A stretch of 64,000 bases of DNA, taken from assembly GCF_017315945.1 (NCBI RefSeq), contig NZ_JAFLWI010000015.1, positions 1-64,000 on the forward strand, read 5' to 3'. Numbering within the stretch: the stretch's first letter is position 1; every line of letters begins with the position of its first letter. The notes under the pieces were generated by a model. It searched no databases, was not told where the DNA came from, and saw only the letters and a program-made list of their open reading frames with translations. The stretch is from Candidatus Enterococcus courvalinii (GTDB lineage: Bacteria; Bacillota; Bacilli; Lactobacillales; Enterococcaceae). Positions 38,393 through 47,531 of this stretch are shown here, piece by piece. The position numbers and the translations under genes are program-made.

Positions 38393-39799
38393 ATGGTAGT
38401 AGGAGATTTCGCCATTGAGTTGGATACAGTTGTAATCGGTGCTGGACCTGGCGGCTATGTAGCTGCCATCCGTGCCGCAGAAATGGGACAAAAAGTTGCC
38501 ATTATTGAGCGTGAGTATATCGGTGGAGTGTGTTTGAATGTAGGATGTATTCCTTCTAAAGCTTTGATTTCTGCCGGACATCACTATCAAGAGTCATTAG
38601 ATTCATCTTTATTTGGTGTGACAAGTAAAGATGTGGAGTTAGACTTTACGAAAACACAAGATTGGAAAGACAATCAAGTTGTTAAAAGTTTGACAAGTGG
38701 TGTGGGTATGTTGCTTAAAAAACATAAAGTAGAAATCATCGAAGGAGAAGCTTTCTTTGTAGATGACCACACATTACGTGTTATTCATCCCGATTCTGCT
38801 CAAACATACTCATTTAATAATGCAATCGTTGCAACTGGTTCTCGTCCAATCGAAATTCCAGGATTTAAGTTTGGTGGACGTGTGTTAGATTCAACAGGTG
38901 GGTTAAACTTGAAAGAAGTTCCTAAGAAATTTGTGATTATCGGTGGCGGTGTCATCGGTGCTGAACTAGGTGGGGCGTATGCAAACCTTGGATCAGAAGT
39001 CACAATTTTGGAAGGTTCACCTTCCATTTTACCAACGTATGAAAAAGACATGGTTAAATTAGTTACCGATGATTTCAAAAAGAAAAATGTTACAGTGGTC
39101 ACTTCAGCAATGGCGAAAGAAGCAATTGACAATGGCGATAGTGTAACAGTGAAATATGAAGTAGATGGCAAAGAACAATCAGTTGAAGCGGACTTTGTTA
39201 TGGTTACAGTTGGTCGTCGTCCAAATACGGATGATCTTGGTTTGGAACAAGCTGGTGTTGAAATTGGCGAACGCGGGTTGATCCCAGTTGACAAACAAGG
39301 CCGAACAAATGTTGCAAATATTTTTGCAATTGGTGATATTGTTCCCGGTGCAGCACTTGCTCACAAAGCAAGCTATGAAGCGAAAATTGCTGCGGAAGCT
39401 ATTTCTGGTAAAAAAGTAGCTGTTGATTACAAAGCAATGCCTGCTGTTGCATTTACTGATCCTGAACTTGCAAGTGTTGGGATGACGATTGCAGAAGCAA
39501 AAGAGGCTGGGATTGAAGCTAAATCGTTCAAATTCCCATTTGCAGGTAATGGACGTGCTATTTCACTAGGCAAAACAGAAGGATTCTTGCGTCTAGTAAC
39601 AACAATCGAAGATCATGTGATTATTGGTGCGCAAATTGGTGGTGTAGGAGCAAGTGATATGGTTTCTGAACTTGCTTTAGCAATTGAATCAGGCATGAAT
39701 GCTGAAGACATTGCTTTAACAATCCATCCACATCCATCTCTTGGTGAAATTACAATGGATACAGCGGAATTAGCCTTAGGTTTACCAATTCATATCTAA
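38393..39799 (+). CDS. lpdA: dihydrolipoamide dehydrogenase (E3)
   Basis: This FAD enzyme reoxidises dihydrolipoamide with NAD+. The 468-residue protein has the FAD motif [19 protein letters not shown], the redox disulfide [13 protein letters not shown], the NAD-binding [21 protein letters not shown], and the C-terminal catalytic [19 protein letters not shown] overlaps the pdhC stop. It is the last pdh gene and ends at a strong terminator. Confidence 0.97.
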   Translation: MVVGDFAIELDTVVIGAGPGGYVAAIRAAEMGQKVAIIEREYIGGVCLNVGCIPSKALISAGHHYQESLDSSLFGVTSKDVELDFTKTQDWKDNQVVKSLTSGVGMLLKKHKVEIIEGEAFFVDDHTLRVIHPDSAQTYSFNNAIVATGSRPIEIPGFKFGGRVLDSTGGLNLKEVPKKFVIIGGGVIGAELGGAYANLGSEVTILEGSPSILPTYEKDMVKLVTDDFKKKNVTVVTSAMAKEAIDNGDSVTVKYEVDGKEQSVEADFVMVTVGRRPNTDDLGLEQAGVEIGERGLIPVDKQGRTNVANIFAIGDIVPGAALAHKASYEAKIAAEAISGKKVAVDYKAMPAVAFTDPELASVGMTIAEAKEAGIEAKSFKFPFAGNGRAISLGKTEGFLRLVTTIEDHVIIGAQIGGVGASDMVSELALAIESGMNAEDIALTIHPHPSLGEITMDTAELALGLPIHI

Positions 39800-39819
39800 A
39801 AAATTGATTCATGAATTTT

Positions 39820-39855
39820 AAGATGTACGACATCAACTGTCGTACATCTTTTTTG
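39820..39855 (+). terminator. terminator of pdhABCD
   Basis: AAGATGTACGACA pairs perfectly with TGTCGTACATCTT, followed by T residues. Confidence 0.92.
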
Positions 39856-39943
39856 TTGTAGAAGGAAATTAGAGAGTTTTGTTATACATAACGCTTTTTT
39901 TATCGTAGAATGAAGAAAGATTATAGTAAACGGAGCGATTGAA

Positions 39944-40696
39944 ATGTTGAAAGAAGAACGTTGGAATGCGATTGTAGCTTTAGTAGATCAAAAAGGCACG
40001 ATTAAAGTGAGTGAAATTGTCGAACGTCTCTCGGTTTCTGACATGACTGTCCGCCGAGATTTGACAGAATTGGAAGAAGCTGGACGTCTCAAACGTGTTC
40101 ATGGTGGCGCGCGAAGTCTAAATGTTTATCAGCATGCGGAGCTTTCGCATCGTGACAAACAAATTATTAATAGTGAAGAGAAAAAGGAAATTGCGAAAAA
40201 GGCTGTGCAACTAATTAAAGAAGAGGAAACGATTTTTCTAGGACCTGGGACGACTATTGAGTTATTAGCGGAAATTATGGAATTTGAACGTTTACGGGTG
40301 GTAACGAATTGTTTGCCGGTATTCAACACGTTGAGTAAAAAAGAAGGAAATTTAAAAGTGTACTTAGTTGGTGGCGAAATGCGGGAGTTGACCAAATCAT
40401 TTTTTGGCGAAATTTCCAACAAAACGTTACAAGATATGCATTTTCATAAGGCGTTTTTTAGTAGCAATGCAGTGAAAGATGATGAAGTGATGACTGCGAC
40501 AATCGAAGAAGGACAAACCCAAGCGATCGCTCTAGATAATTCGATCGAGCGCTACTTATTGATTGATTCATCCAAGGTGGGCAAACAAGATTTTTATTCT
40601 TATTATCGATTAAAAGATATTACAGCAGTTGTGATGAATAAGGATGATTATGATACGTATCAAAAACTGGAAAAAGAAGTTCAGGTGATTATTTAA
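39944..40696 (+). CDS. DeoR-family sugar regulator
   Basis: The 250-residue protein has an N-terminal DeoR helix-turn-helix (about 6-57; VSEIVERLSVSDMTVRRDLTELEEAGRLKRVHGGA) and a C-terminal sugar-phosphate sensing domain with the family pattern FLGPGTTIELLAE and YLVGGEMRELTKSFFG. It is similar in layout to the second DeoR protein at 43564-44349, and the two flank the Gat-type PTS operon. GGAGCGATTGAA precedes the ATG. Close relatives such as LacR respond to tagatose-6-P; the ligand here is inferred only. Confidence 0.9.
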   Translation: MLKEERWNAIVALVDQKGTIKVSEIVERLSVSDMTVRRDLTELEEAGRLKRVHGGARSLNVYQHAELSHRDKQIINSEEKKEIAKKAVQLIKEEETIFLGPGTTIELLAEIMEFERLRVVTNCLPVFNTLSKKEGNLKVYLVGGEMRELTKSFFGEISNKTLQDMHFHKAFFSSNAVKDDEVMTATIEEGQTQAIALDNSIERYLLIDSSKVGKQDFYSYYRLKDITAVVMNKDDYDTYQKLEKEVQVII

Positions 40697-40763
40697 TTTT
40701 TTGTGTAAAATTTTTTTGCTAGATGAAAGATAAAGAGATTGTTATTAAGTTGTTAAACATCAT

Positions 40764-40803
40764 AAAAGGAGAAGAACTCAACATTGAGTTCTTCTCCTTT
40801 TTG
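40764..40803. terminator. bidirectional terminator between the DeoR gene and the PTS operon
   Basis: A perfect 18-bp stem (AAAAGGAGAAGAACTCAA and its complement) with a 2-nt centre and flanking A/T runs. Confidence 0.92.
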
Positions 40804-40816
40804 TATTATCTGTCTT

Positions 40817-42226
40817 TTACATAGCAGCTTTTTCAGCAGCGTAAACAGCATTTCTCTTTTTCATTTGGCGCGCATACCAAACAAAAATCAATAGATAAGC
40901 GACAAGTGCTAGAATCGCATAGAGAATAAATTCGATTTGACCTTGAGAAGCGTTACCGACTAGATAGCCTAAGAATTTTTCTACGGGGCCTTCCATCGTA
41001 GTGTGGGAAATCAATGAATCAGCGCTTAAGCCAGCGGGGAATGCGCCAACTTTTTTGGCAGTTTCGGTAACAAATGGAGCAATCAAGGTACCTGACCATA
41101 GGAATAGAGGTAATTCGATTGCACCAATGACGATCATACGAATCAATTTCCCGCGTGTCACAACTAATAAAGCTGGAGTAACTCCCATAGCGATAATACC
41201 ACCTAAAGGTAATAATTTATTTCCTGGCAAGACAATTGCTTCAAGTAGCATGATTGGAGCTAACACATTAGCAGCTGCCCAAATTTCTGCGCGACCAGCA
41301 ATAAAAGGCCAGTCTAAACCAATATTGATGGTGCGACCTTTTAATTTGTTAGAAGCAAAGTCGGTAATTCCTTGTGATAAAGGCTCAACAGCGGCAATGA
41401 ACCATGCGCCAATCAATGAAAATAGTTCTAAACAGACTGCAGCAGTGAATGCGAGTGAGAAGATTTCAGTTGGTGTTTGCCCAGCTAGTAAGCCAACGAA
41501 GATACCTAAGTAAATCCCGATAGCGAATTTTGATCCCCAAAAACCGATTTTACTATTTAATTTAGCAGCATCGAAATCGTATTTATCTAACCATGGGAAG
41601 ACTTTATCAAAAATCTTATCGAAAACCATGATGATTGGATTCATCATATAGTTCATATGTGTGGTTGTCATTGGGTTTGTATCAGGTGCATTCAACAAAT
41701 CATTGAAGGTTGGTTTCATCAAATCAGAATTGATGATTTTTAAGACACCGATAAAGATAACTAATAATGTAGCAATCAACAGATTTGCTCCACAGAAAAT
41801 GGCGAATAGACCGACAATTGATAAATGCCAAATATCAAAAATATCAACATCTAATGTGTTTGTCTTATTTAAAAACAACATAACGACATTGACAATAACC
41901 ATAATCAATAAGAAATATAAAGTGTAAGGGGAGCCCCAAGTAATAGTTGCTAGAGGAGCCCAACCGACATCTGTGATATTCAATGAAATTCCGGTACGTT
42001 CGACAAAATCAGTCATCGCACCTGAAAATGCGGTGGTCAAAATCCCGATGATTGCACCAATCCCTGTCAAGGCAATCCCTAATTTTAATCCACCTTCAAG
42101 TGCGCGAGTGGGCTTGACTTTAAAGCATAGCGCAATCAGTGTCAAAACAATGGTCATCAAAGGTGCAGCCCCTAAATTGATTAGAGGCTGGAAAATCGTA
42201 TTTGCGATATCAATAATTGCATTCAT
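40817..42226 (-). CDS. PTS EIIC component, galactitol (Gat) family
   Basis: The 469-residue polytopic membrane protein has about 10-12 hydrophobic segments. The sequences IFQPLINLGAAPLMTIVLTLIALCFKVKP and ALEGGLKLGIALTGIGAIIGIL are typical of GatC-family EIIC. It forms the sugar channel of a PTS with the adjacent EIIA and EIIB proteins. It is the last gene of a minus-strand operon EIIA-EIIB-EIIB-EIIC. Linkage to lacAB, which act on galactose-6-P, suggests galactose or a related sugar rather than galactitol; no galactitol-phosphate dehydrogenase is present. Confidence 0.9.
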   Translation of the reverse strand: MNAIIDIANTIFQPLINLGAAPLMTIVLTLIALCFKVKPTRALEGGLKLGIALTGIGAIIGILTTAFSGAMTDFVERTGISLNITDVGWAPLATITWGSPYTLYFLLIMVIVNVVMLFLNKTNTLDVDIFDIWHLSIVGLFAIFCGANLLIATLLVIFIGVLKIINSDLMKPTFNDLLNAPDTNPMTTTHMNYMMNPIIMVFDKIFDKVFPWLDKYDFDAAKLNSKIGFWGSKFAIGIYLGIFVGLLAGQTPTEIFSLAFTAAVCLELFSLIGAWFIAAVEPLSQGITDFASNKLKGRTINIGLDWPFIAGRAEIWAAANVLAPIMLLEAIVLPGNKLLPLGGIIAMGVTPALLVVTRGKLIRMIVIGAIELPLFLWSGTLIAPFVTETAKKVGAFPAGLSADSLISHTTMEGPVEKFLGYLVGNASQGQIEFILYAILALVAYLLIFVWYARQMKKRNAVYAAEKAAM

Positions 42227-42269
42227 TCTCTTTTCTCCTTTATATCAAGTTGAAACTCTTTTTTACGTA

Positions 42270-42572
42270 TCATTTTTGAATAGATTGGATTGCTTGTTCC
42301 ATTTGTGAATAAACAGGTTCAGCCATTGCAGGAATGCGATATAAAATTGCGCCTGCGTCGACAACTGGGATGTTGACTGGGAAGCCAAGGTCGGTATTTG
42401 CGATTTGGGCAAAAATATCATAATGAGACAACATTTCTTGATTGATATCTTTGATCATAACAGCGTCACAAGAGACTTGATAACCGCGTTTGCTTAGTTC
42501 ATTTTCTAAAGCAGATTTGATTTGGTGACTTGAATTAACACCAGCACCACAAGCAGCTAAAATCTTAATCAT
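42270..42572 (-). CDS. PTS EIIB component, Gat family (copy nearest EIIC)
   Basis: The 100-residue phosphocarrier has its phosphorylated cysteine at C8 in ILAACGAGVNSS. It differs from the neighbouring copy at only two residues (Ile/Val at 2 and Ser/Gly at 27). AAGAGGAAT precedes the ATG. It lies 17 bp after its twin. Either copy should be able to pass phosphate from EIIA to the EIIC-bound sugar. Confidence 0.92.
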   Translation of the reverse strand: MIKILAACGAGVNSSHQIKSALENELSKRGYQVSCDAVMIKDINQEMLSHYDIFAQIANTDLGFPVNIPVVDAGAILYRIPAMAEPVYSQMEQAIQSIQK

Positions 42573-42589
42573 TTGAAATTCCTCTTTTC

Positions 42590-42892
42590 TTATTTTTGGA
42601 TAGATTGGATTGCTTGTTCCATTTGTGAATAAACAGGTTCAGCCATTGCAGGGATACGATATAAAATTGCGCCTGCATCGACAACTGGAATGTTGACTGG
42701 GAAGCCAAGGTCGGTATTTGCGATTTGGGCAAAAATATCATAATGAGACAACATTTCTTGATTGATATCTTTGATCATAACAGCGTCACAAGAGACTTGA
42801 TAACCGCGTTTGCCTAGTTCATTTTCTAAAGCAGATTTGATTTGGTGACTTGAATTAACACCAGCACCACAAGCAGCTAAAATTTTTACCAT
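42590..42892 (-). CDS. PTS EIIB component, Gat family (second copy)
   Basis: This 100-residue protein is 98 percent identical to the downstream EIIB and keeps C8 in ILAACGAGVNSS. About ten nucleotide differences separate the two 303-bp reading frames, while their flanking bases differ, so the copied unit was little more than the gene itself. AGGAGTG precedes the ATG. Two tandem EIIB genes with one EIIA and one EIIC are unusual. Confidence 0.92.
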   Translation of the reverse strand: MVKILAACGAGVNSSHQIKSALENELGKRGYQVSCDAVMIKDINQEMLSHYDIFAQIANTDLGFPVNIPVVDAGAILYRIPAMAEPVYSQMEQAIQSIQK

Positions 42893-42906
42893 TTCAAAAC
42901 ACTCCT

Positions 42907-43392
42907 CTAATTAAAATTCTTTTCTAAAAAAGTATAGATTTCTTTTGGTTCCTCGCATGAGAAAAATTTTTTTAACTCTTTTTTATCAACGGAATTGATA
43001 AAGTCCATGATGTCCGCTAACATCCCTGCTTGTTCAGCGCCATTTTCATTTAAGATCATAAATAAAAAGGAAGCGTCCAAAGTGTCTGATGGACGAATCA
43101 TATGATGAAATAAAATTGGATGCGTTAATTTAATCGGGACGATTCGAGTTGTTTTGACGAATTCACTCTCGGTATGGGGGATTGCGATATCCGGCAAAGA
43201 TGAATCGATGGGTGATAAGTCTAATCCCGTTGGATAATTGGCCTCTCTTTCTATTAAATTATCGAAAAAGTCTTCAGTGACTAATCCTTTTTCTACTAAA
43301 TCTAGATAAATTTCCTCGAACACTTCTGTTTGAGTTTGTTTATTTGAAACATAAATTGTTTCGGGGAAAAAGAATGTAGTAGTTGTTGACAT
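42907..43392 (-). CDS. PTS EIIA component, Gat/fructose-mannitol type
   Basis: The 161-residue EIIA has its phosphohistidine in DIAIPHTESEFV near residue 73. It accepts phosphate from HPr and passes it to the EIIB proteins. GGAGGAGGAAAT precedes the ATG. It is the first gene of the minus-strand PTS operon; its promoter is overlapped by a cre site and it is divergent from the DeoR-lacABCD unit. Confidence 0.9.
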   Translation of the reverse strand: MSTTTTFFFPETIYVSNKQTQTEVFEEIYLDLVEKGLVTEDFFDNLIEREANYPTGLDLSPIDSSLPDIAIPHTESEFVKTTRIVPIKLTHPILFHHMIRPSDTLDASFLFMILNENGAEQAGMLADIMDFINSVDKKELKKFFSCEEPKEIYTFLEKNFN

Positions 43393-43413
43393 ATTTCCTC
43401 CTCCTTTGTTTAA

Positions 43414-43540
43414 AAATGTTTGAATAACTCAATTACACCTACAGTATAACCGCTTACATAAGAAAGTCAAGCGTCTTTTTAAAAGAAAATAAACATTTTT
43501 TTGCTTTTTTGTGTTGATATTTGTTTGTAAATGTTTTATT
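43414..43540. repeat. three AAATGTTT operator-like boxes in the divergent PTS/DeoR control region
   Basis: AAATGTTTGAAT (43414-43425), the reverse-strand AAATGTTTATTT (43487-43498) and AAATGTTTTATT (43529-43540) share AAATGTTT plus an AT tail. The last overlaps the deoR -10 and the first lies downstream of the PTS promoter, as expected for a DeoR/LacR-type repressor (TGTTT boxes). Confidence 0.6.
43443..43470 (-). promoter_or_regulatory. promoter of the Gat-type PTS operon with overlapping cre site
   Basis: On the minus strand TTGACT, a 16-bp spacer and TATACT form a strong promoter. Covering the spacer and part of the -10 is TGTAAGCGGTTATA (plus strand 43445-43458), which matches 13 of 14 positions of the CcpA cre consensus. 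Glucose repression is expected. Confidence 0.75.
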
Positions 43541-43542
43541 AT
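43514..43542 (+). promoter_or_regulatory. promoter of deoR-lacABCD
   Basis: TTGATA (43514-43519), a 17-bp spacer and TATTAT (43537-43542). The -10 lies within an AAATGTTTTATT box, implying autoregulation. Confidence 0.7.
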
Positions 43543-43563
43543 GTCGTTGGAAAGGTGGTGCCT

Positions 43564-44349
43564 ATGTTGAAAAGTGAACGGCAACGTTCTATTTTAGAAT
43601 TGTGTGAGCAGTTTGGTGTCATTACGGTGAAAATGATCCAAAAAAATTTACCAGTATCAGAAATGACGATTCGCCGTGATTTAGATGAGCTTGCCCAGCA
43701 AGGAAAAATCGAACGTGTGCATGGTGGTGCACAGAGTAAGGGATATGCCGAATCTGCGATAACGATAAAAGAACAGCCACTGACAGGGATCGAGTTATCC
43801 CATACTGAGAAAAAAGCAATCAGTATAGAAGAAAAAAAGTATATAGCCAAAAATGCTGCCAAAAAAATTTCGGCAGGGGATACGATTTTTTTAGGATCTG
43901 GGACAACAATCGAATTGATGACCCGATTTATTCAAGAAGGTCCATTACGAATTGTTACCAACAGCTTGCCAGTTTTTAATTTGTTAGAGAAAAAAGAAGA
44001 TCTCGAGTTGTATTTAGTAGGTGGTTCTTTTCGAAAGAAAACAGGTGCATTTGTTGGTTCCATGGCAAACGAGACCATTCAAAAATTAAGTATTGAAAAA
44101 GCGTTTGTCGGCGTAAATGGAATTTTGGATGAGCACGTCTATACTTTCAGCATTGAGGAAGGTAAATTCCAGCAGTTAGTCTTGGAAAAAGCGCACAAAA
44201 AATATTTAGTAGGAGATGCGCATAAATTTGGTCATAGCGACTTTTATAATTTTTATTCGCTAAATGAAGTGGATGGTTTTTTTACGGATTACACGATCCC
44301 AGAGACAATAAAAACACAATATGAACAGTATACTCAAATTTTTAATTGA
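43564..44349 (+). CDS. DeoR-family (LacR-like) regulator of the tagatose-6-phosphate genes
   Basis: The product is 261 residues from the ATG at 43564. The DeoR helix-turn-helix is at about 4-58 ([27 protein letters not shown]) and the effector domain has [14 protein letters not shown] and [29 protein letters not shown] precedes this start; the ATG at 43531 lies inside the operator/-10 region and is rejected. It is followed 17 bp later by lacA, and its role as lac-pathway repressor is inferred from this position. Confidence 0.9.
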   Translation: MLKSERQRSILELCEQFGVITVKMIQKNLPVSEMTIRRDLDELAQQGKIERVHGGAQSKGYAESAITIKEQPLTGIELSHTEKKAISIEEKKYIAKNAAKKISAGDTIFLGSGTTIELMTRFIQEGPLRIVTNSLPVFNLLEKKEDLELYLVGGSFRKKTGAFVGSMANETIQKLSIEKAFVGVNGILDEHVYTFSIEEGKFQQLVLEKAHKKYLVGDAHKFGHSDFYNFYSLNEVDGFFTDYTIPETIKTQYEQYTQIFN

Positions 44350-44366
44350 TTAGAGGAGGAGTAAAA

Positions 44367-44795
44367 ATGAAGATCATTATTGGATCAGATAAACAAGGAA
44401 TGAAATTGAAAGAGCCGATCAAAGAATACTTACTTAAAGAAGGTTTTGAAGTAGTTGATAAAAGTGAAACTGCTTCGACTGATTTTATTGAGTCAACATT
44501 GGCTGTAGCAACGGAAGTTTTAGCCGAAGAAGGAAGCCTTGGGATTGCATTTGATGGCTATGGTGCAGGAAGTTTCATGACGGCGACGAAAGTCAAAGGC
44601 ATGGTAGCAGCGGAAGTATCCGATGAACGTTCAGCTTACATGACTCGAGAACATAATAACGCGCGAATGATTACGATTGGCTCAGAAATCGTTGGTGAAG
44701 GATTAGCCAAAAATATTGTCAAAGAATTTTTAGCAGCTGGTTATGATGGTGGACGCCACCAAATCCGCGTGGATATGTTAAATAAAATGGCTTAA
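44367..44795 (+). CDS. lacA: galactose-6-phosphate isomerase, LacA subunit
   Basis: With LacB it converts galactose-6-P to tagatose-6-P. The 142-residue protein of the LacA/RpiB family starts [22 protein letters not shown] and has [23 protein letters not shown] in place of the cysteine-bearing loop of LacB and RpiB, as expected for the LacA chain. AGAGGAGGAG precedes the ATG at 44367. Confidence 0.95.
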   Translation: MKIIIGSDKQGMKLKEPIKEYLLKEGFEVVDKSETASTDFIESTLAVATEVLAEEGSLGIAFDGYGAGSFMTATKVKGMVAAEVSDERSAYMTREHNNARMITIGSEIVGEGLAKNIVKEFLAAGYDGGRHQIRVDMLNKMA

Positions 44796-44819
44796 AAAAG
44801 AAAAGGATGGTAAGTACTC

Positions 44820-45335
44820 ATGAAAATAGCTATTGGTTGTGATCACATTGTTACGGATGTAAAAATTGCCGTTTCAGATTTTTTAAAAGAAAAAGGACAC
44901 GAAGTCATTGATATGGGAACCTATGATTTTACACGGACACATTACCCGATTTATGGCAAAAAAGTTGGTGAGGCAGTTGTTAGTCATGAAGCAGATTTAG
45001 GCGTGTGTATATGTGGAACTGGTGTGGGGATCAATAATGCAGTCAATAAAGTTCCAGGCGTTCGTTCCGCTTTAGTTCGAGATATGACAAGTGCGATTTA
45101 TGCGAAAGAAGAATTGAATGCGAATGTGATTGGTTTTGGCGGAAAAATTACCGGAGAATTTTTGATATGTGATATCATTGAAGCTTTTATTCAAGCAGAA
45201 TACCAAGAAACACCTGAGAACAAACGCTTAATTGCAAAAATCGATCACGTTGAAAAAAATCACCCGGAACAAGCAGACGAACATTTCTTTGATGAATTTT
45301 TAGAAAAATGGGATCGTGGTGAGTATCACGATTAA
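44820..45335 (+). CDS. lacB: galactose-6-phosphate isomerase, LacB subunit
   Basis: The 171-residue subunit carries the catalytic-type residues of the RpiB fold: [11 protein letters not shown] at the N-terminus and [27 protein letters not shown] around the active-site cysteine. AAGGATGG precedes the ATG 24 bp after lacA. The length and the presence of both chains are typical of Gram-positive lac operons. Confidence 0.96.
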   Translation: MKIAIGCDHIVTDVKIAVSDFLKEKGHEVIDMGTYDFTRTHYPIYGKKVGEAVVSHEADLGVCICGTGVGINNAVNKVPGVRSALVRDMTSAIYAKEELNANVIGFGGKITGEFLICDIIEAFIQAEYQETPENKRLIAKIDHVEKNHPEQADEHFFDEFLEKWDRGEYHD

Positions 45336-45350
45336 TGTGGAGGTGAAAAA

Positions 45351-46283
45351 ATGATTGTCACGATCACGATGAATCCCTCGATTGATATCTCTTATCCATT
45401 GGAACATTTTCAACTAGATACAGTCAATCGTGTCTCGAAAGTGCGAAAGACAGCTGGTGGAAAAGGATTGAATGTCACGCGAGTTTTAGAACAATTAGGC
45501 GCTGATGTCTTAGCAAGTGGTTTATTGGGTGGAGAACTAGGTGAGGCCATCCAACATGAATTGACTGACGCGAGAATCAAACACGCGTTTTCACCGATTA
45601 GTGGTAAGACGCGAAATTGTATTGCCATTTTGCATGAAGGGAAACAAACAGAAATTTTAGAACAAGGACCGGTCATCTCAGCTTCAGAAGCAGAAGACTT
45701 TTTAGTTCATTTTGAACAGTTAGTAGAAGATGCGACTATTCTGAGTTTCTCTGGAAGTTTACCAGCAGGATTACCCGTTGATTTTTATCGTGAAATGTTG
45801 TCGATTTGTCAGCAAAAGAACAAACCAGTCGTGTTGGATTGCTCAGGGAAAGCTTTGCAAGCTGTTTTGGAAAGCGAGTCAAAACCGACAGTGATCAAAC
45901 CGAATCTGGAAGAGTTATCAGAGCTATTAGCATTGGACGTGACCAACGAGCCAATGATTTTAAAAGAAGCATTGAGTAATGAACGGTTCGCTGGAATCGA
46001 ATGGATCATTGTTTCTCTGGGCGCACAAGGCGCTTTTGCCAAGCATGGAAATACTTTTTATCAGGTAAGTATTCCTAAAATCGACGTTGTGAATCCAGTT
46101 GGTTCGGGAGATGCGACCGTTGCTGGCATCACTTATGCATTACAACAGGGAAAAAATGCAGAAGAATTATTAAAAATAGCTAACGTTTTAGGGATGTTAA
46201 ATGCGCAAGAAGCAGTAACTGGTCAAGTGAACTTAGTGAATTTCCCTCATTTATATAATCAAATCAAAGTCTCGAAAGTTTAA
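45351..46283 (+). CDS. lacC: tagatose-6-phosphate kinase (1-phosphofructokinase family)
   Basis: The enzyme phosphorylates tagatose-6-P to tagatose-1,6-bisphosphate. The 310-residue PfkB-type kinase opens [15 protein letters not shown], has the signature [18 protein letters not shown] near 38-55, and the catalytic [13 protein letters not shown] near 245-257 with the Asp base. GTGGAGGTGAAAAA precedes the ATG. The family also includes FruK and TagK, so activity on tagatose-1-P or fructose-1-P is possible. Confidence 0.93.
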   Translation: MIVTITMNPSIDISYPLEHFQLDTVNRVSKVRKTAGGKGLNVTRVLEQLGADVLASGLLGGELGEAIQHELTDARIKHAFSPISGKTRNCIAILHEGKQTEILEQGPVISASEAEDFLVHFEQLVEDATILSFSGSLPAGLPVDFYREMLSICQQKNKPVVLDCSGKALQAVLESESKPTVIKPNLEELSELLALDVTNEPMILKEALSNERFAGIEWIIVSLGAQGAFAKHGNTFYQVSIPKIDVVNPVGSGDATVAGITYALQQGKNAEELLKIANVLGMLNAQEAVTGQVNLVNFPHLYNQIKVSKV

Positions 46284-46356
46284 CTACTTATTTTGATAAA
46301 ACACAGCAGACATAAAGTGTTTGCTGATGAAACTTAACAAGGATGGTGCAAAATCA

Positions 46357-47331
46357 ATGATCGAAACTAAAGGAAAACAAGCATATATCGCACAACTAAT
46401 GGACAAACACAGAGTTATTAGTGCATTAGCCATTGACCAACGTGGTGCGTTGAAAAAAATGATTGCCAAATATCAAGAAATACCTGCAACAGATGAACAA
46501 ATCGAAGACTTTAAAAAAATCGTTTCGGAAGAATTGACTCCGTATGCTTCTGCTATTTTGCTGGATCCTGAATATGGTTTGCCAGCAGCTCAAGCACGTG
46601 CAGAAAGTGCTGGGTTACTCTTGGCTTATGAAAAAACAGGCTATGATGCTTCAACTCCGGGACGATTACCAGACCTCTTAGCAGATTGGTCAGTCAAAAG
46701 GTTAAAAGAACAAGGTGCGGATGCATGTAAATTTTTATTGTATTATGACGTGGATGAAGCTGCCGAGATCAATCAACGAAAACAAGCATTTATCGAACGA
46801 ATTGGATCAGAATGTGAAGCAGAAGAATTGCCATTTTTCTTAGAATTAGTTTCTTATGATGCTGAGAACGCAGATAGTGCATCTATGGAGTATGCCAAGG
46901 TCAAACCACATAAAGTAATTGAGATGATGAAGGAATTTTCTCGTGAACGTTATCAAGTGGATGTCTTGAAAGTAGAAGTCCCAGTTAATATGAATTACGT
47001 CGAAGGATATGCAACTGGAGAAGTCGTTTATACGCAGACAGAAGCAGCAACTTATTTCAAAGAGCAGACAGAAGCAACCTCGTTACCTTTTATCTTTTTG
47101 AGTGCAGGAGTCTCTGCTGAGTTGTTTCAAGAAACATTACGCTTTGCCAAAACAGCAGGATCAACGTTTAATGGTGTCCTATGTGGTCGAGCAACATGGG
47201 CGAATGGTGTGGAACCTTTCATTACTGAGGGGGAAGCGGCCGCACGTGAATGGTTAAAACAAACTGGTCGAGAAAATATCGAAGCATTGAATACCGTATT
47301 AAAAGAAACAGCTACGCCAGTCTCATTATAG
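46357..47331 (+). CDS. lacD: tagatose-1,6-bisphosphate aldolase
   Basis: This class I aldolase splits tagatose-1,6-bisphosphate into dihydroxyacetone phosphate and glyceraldehyde-3-P. The product is 324 residues. Segments include [48 protein letters not shown] and [12 protein letters not shown] with the probable Schiff-base lysine. AAGGATGG precedes the ATG at 46357. It is the last gene before the terminator 47370-47415 and would serve products from both neighbouring PTSs. Confidence 0.95.
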   Translation: MIETKGKQAYIAQLMDKHRVISALAIDQRGALKKMIAKYQEIPATDEQIEDFKKIVSEELTPYASAILLDPEYGLPAAQARAESAGLLLAYEKTGYDASTPGRLPDLLADWSVKRLKEQGADACKFLLYYDVDEAAEINQRKQAFIERIGSECEAEELPFFLELVSYDAENADSASMEYAKVKPHKVIEMMKEFSRERYQVDVLKVEVPVNMNYVEGYATGEVVYTQTEAATYFKEQTEATSLPFIFLSAGVSAELFQETLRFAKTAGSTFNGVLCGRATWANGVEPFITEGEAAAREWLKQTGRENIEALNTVLKETATPVSL

Positions 47332-47369
47332 GTAGCGTTTGACAATCAAAGTATTTGTAAAATTTTATC

Positions 47370-47415
47370 AAAAAACTGTAGGGATGACGACTGAGTGATC
47401 TGCTACAGTTTTTTA
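47370..47415 (+). terminator. terminator of deoR-lacABCD
   Basis: AAAAAACTGTAG pairs with CTACAGTTTTTT across a long loop, with further T residues after it. Confidence 0.8.
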
Positions 47416-47437
47416 TTTTTTGAAGTAACTTCTTTAT

Positions 47438-47472
47438 GACAAAAATTTCCGTTATTTCGGAATCAATTTGTC
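47438..47472. promoter_or_regulatory. nested inverted repeat upstream of the fructose-type PTS gene
   Basis: GACAAA (47438-47443) and TTTGTC (47467-47472) enclose TTCCG/CGGAA arms (47447-47451, 47458-47462). It sits just upstream of a TATACT -10 (47497-47502) that lacks a good -35, as expected for an activator site; the PRD regulator encoded downstream is the obvious candidate. Confidence 0.5.
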
Positions 47473-47531
47473 CTTAATAAAAAGAAACCGTTTTTATATA
47501 CTAAGTGAGTAGAAAGAAAGGTGGAAGAAAG

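Larger units (their letters stand above)
42270..42892 (-). repeat. tandem duplication of the EIIB gene
   Basis: The units 42270-42572 and 42590-42892, offset by 320 bp, are about 97 percent identical in DNA. Confidence 0.93.

Noticed and set aside
38800-39294. 164-codon open frame on the minus strand inside lpdA
   Set aside because: It is fully antisense to a clear dihydrolipoamide dehydrogenase, has low-complexity Ser/Pro/Thr composition typical of a shadow frame, and no ribosome binding site.
41001-41513. 170-codon open frame on the plus strand opposite the Gat-type EIIC gene
   Set aside because: It is antisense to a well-supported membrane protein; its composition follows from the codon pattern of the real gene.
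40817-43392. A galactitol catabolic operon
   Set aside because: The PTS proteins belong to the Gat family, but no galactitol-1-phosphate dehydrogenase is present and the linked LacAB act on galactose-6-P, so the substrate was left open.
43531-43563. Longer N-terminus for the DeoR regulator at 43564
   Set aside because: The ATG at 43531 lies within the predicted operator and -10 element, and GGAAAGGTGGTG precedes the ATG at 43564.
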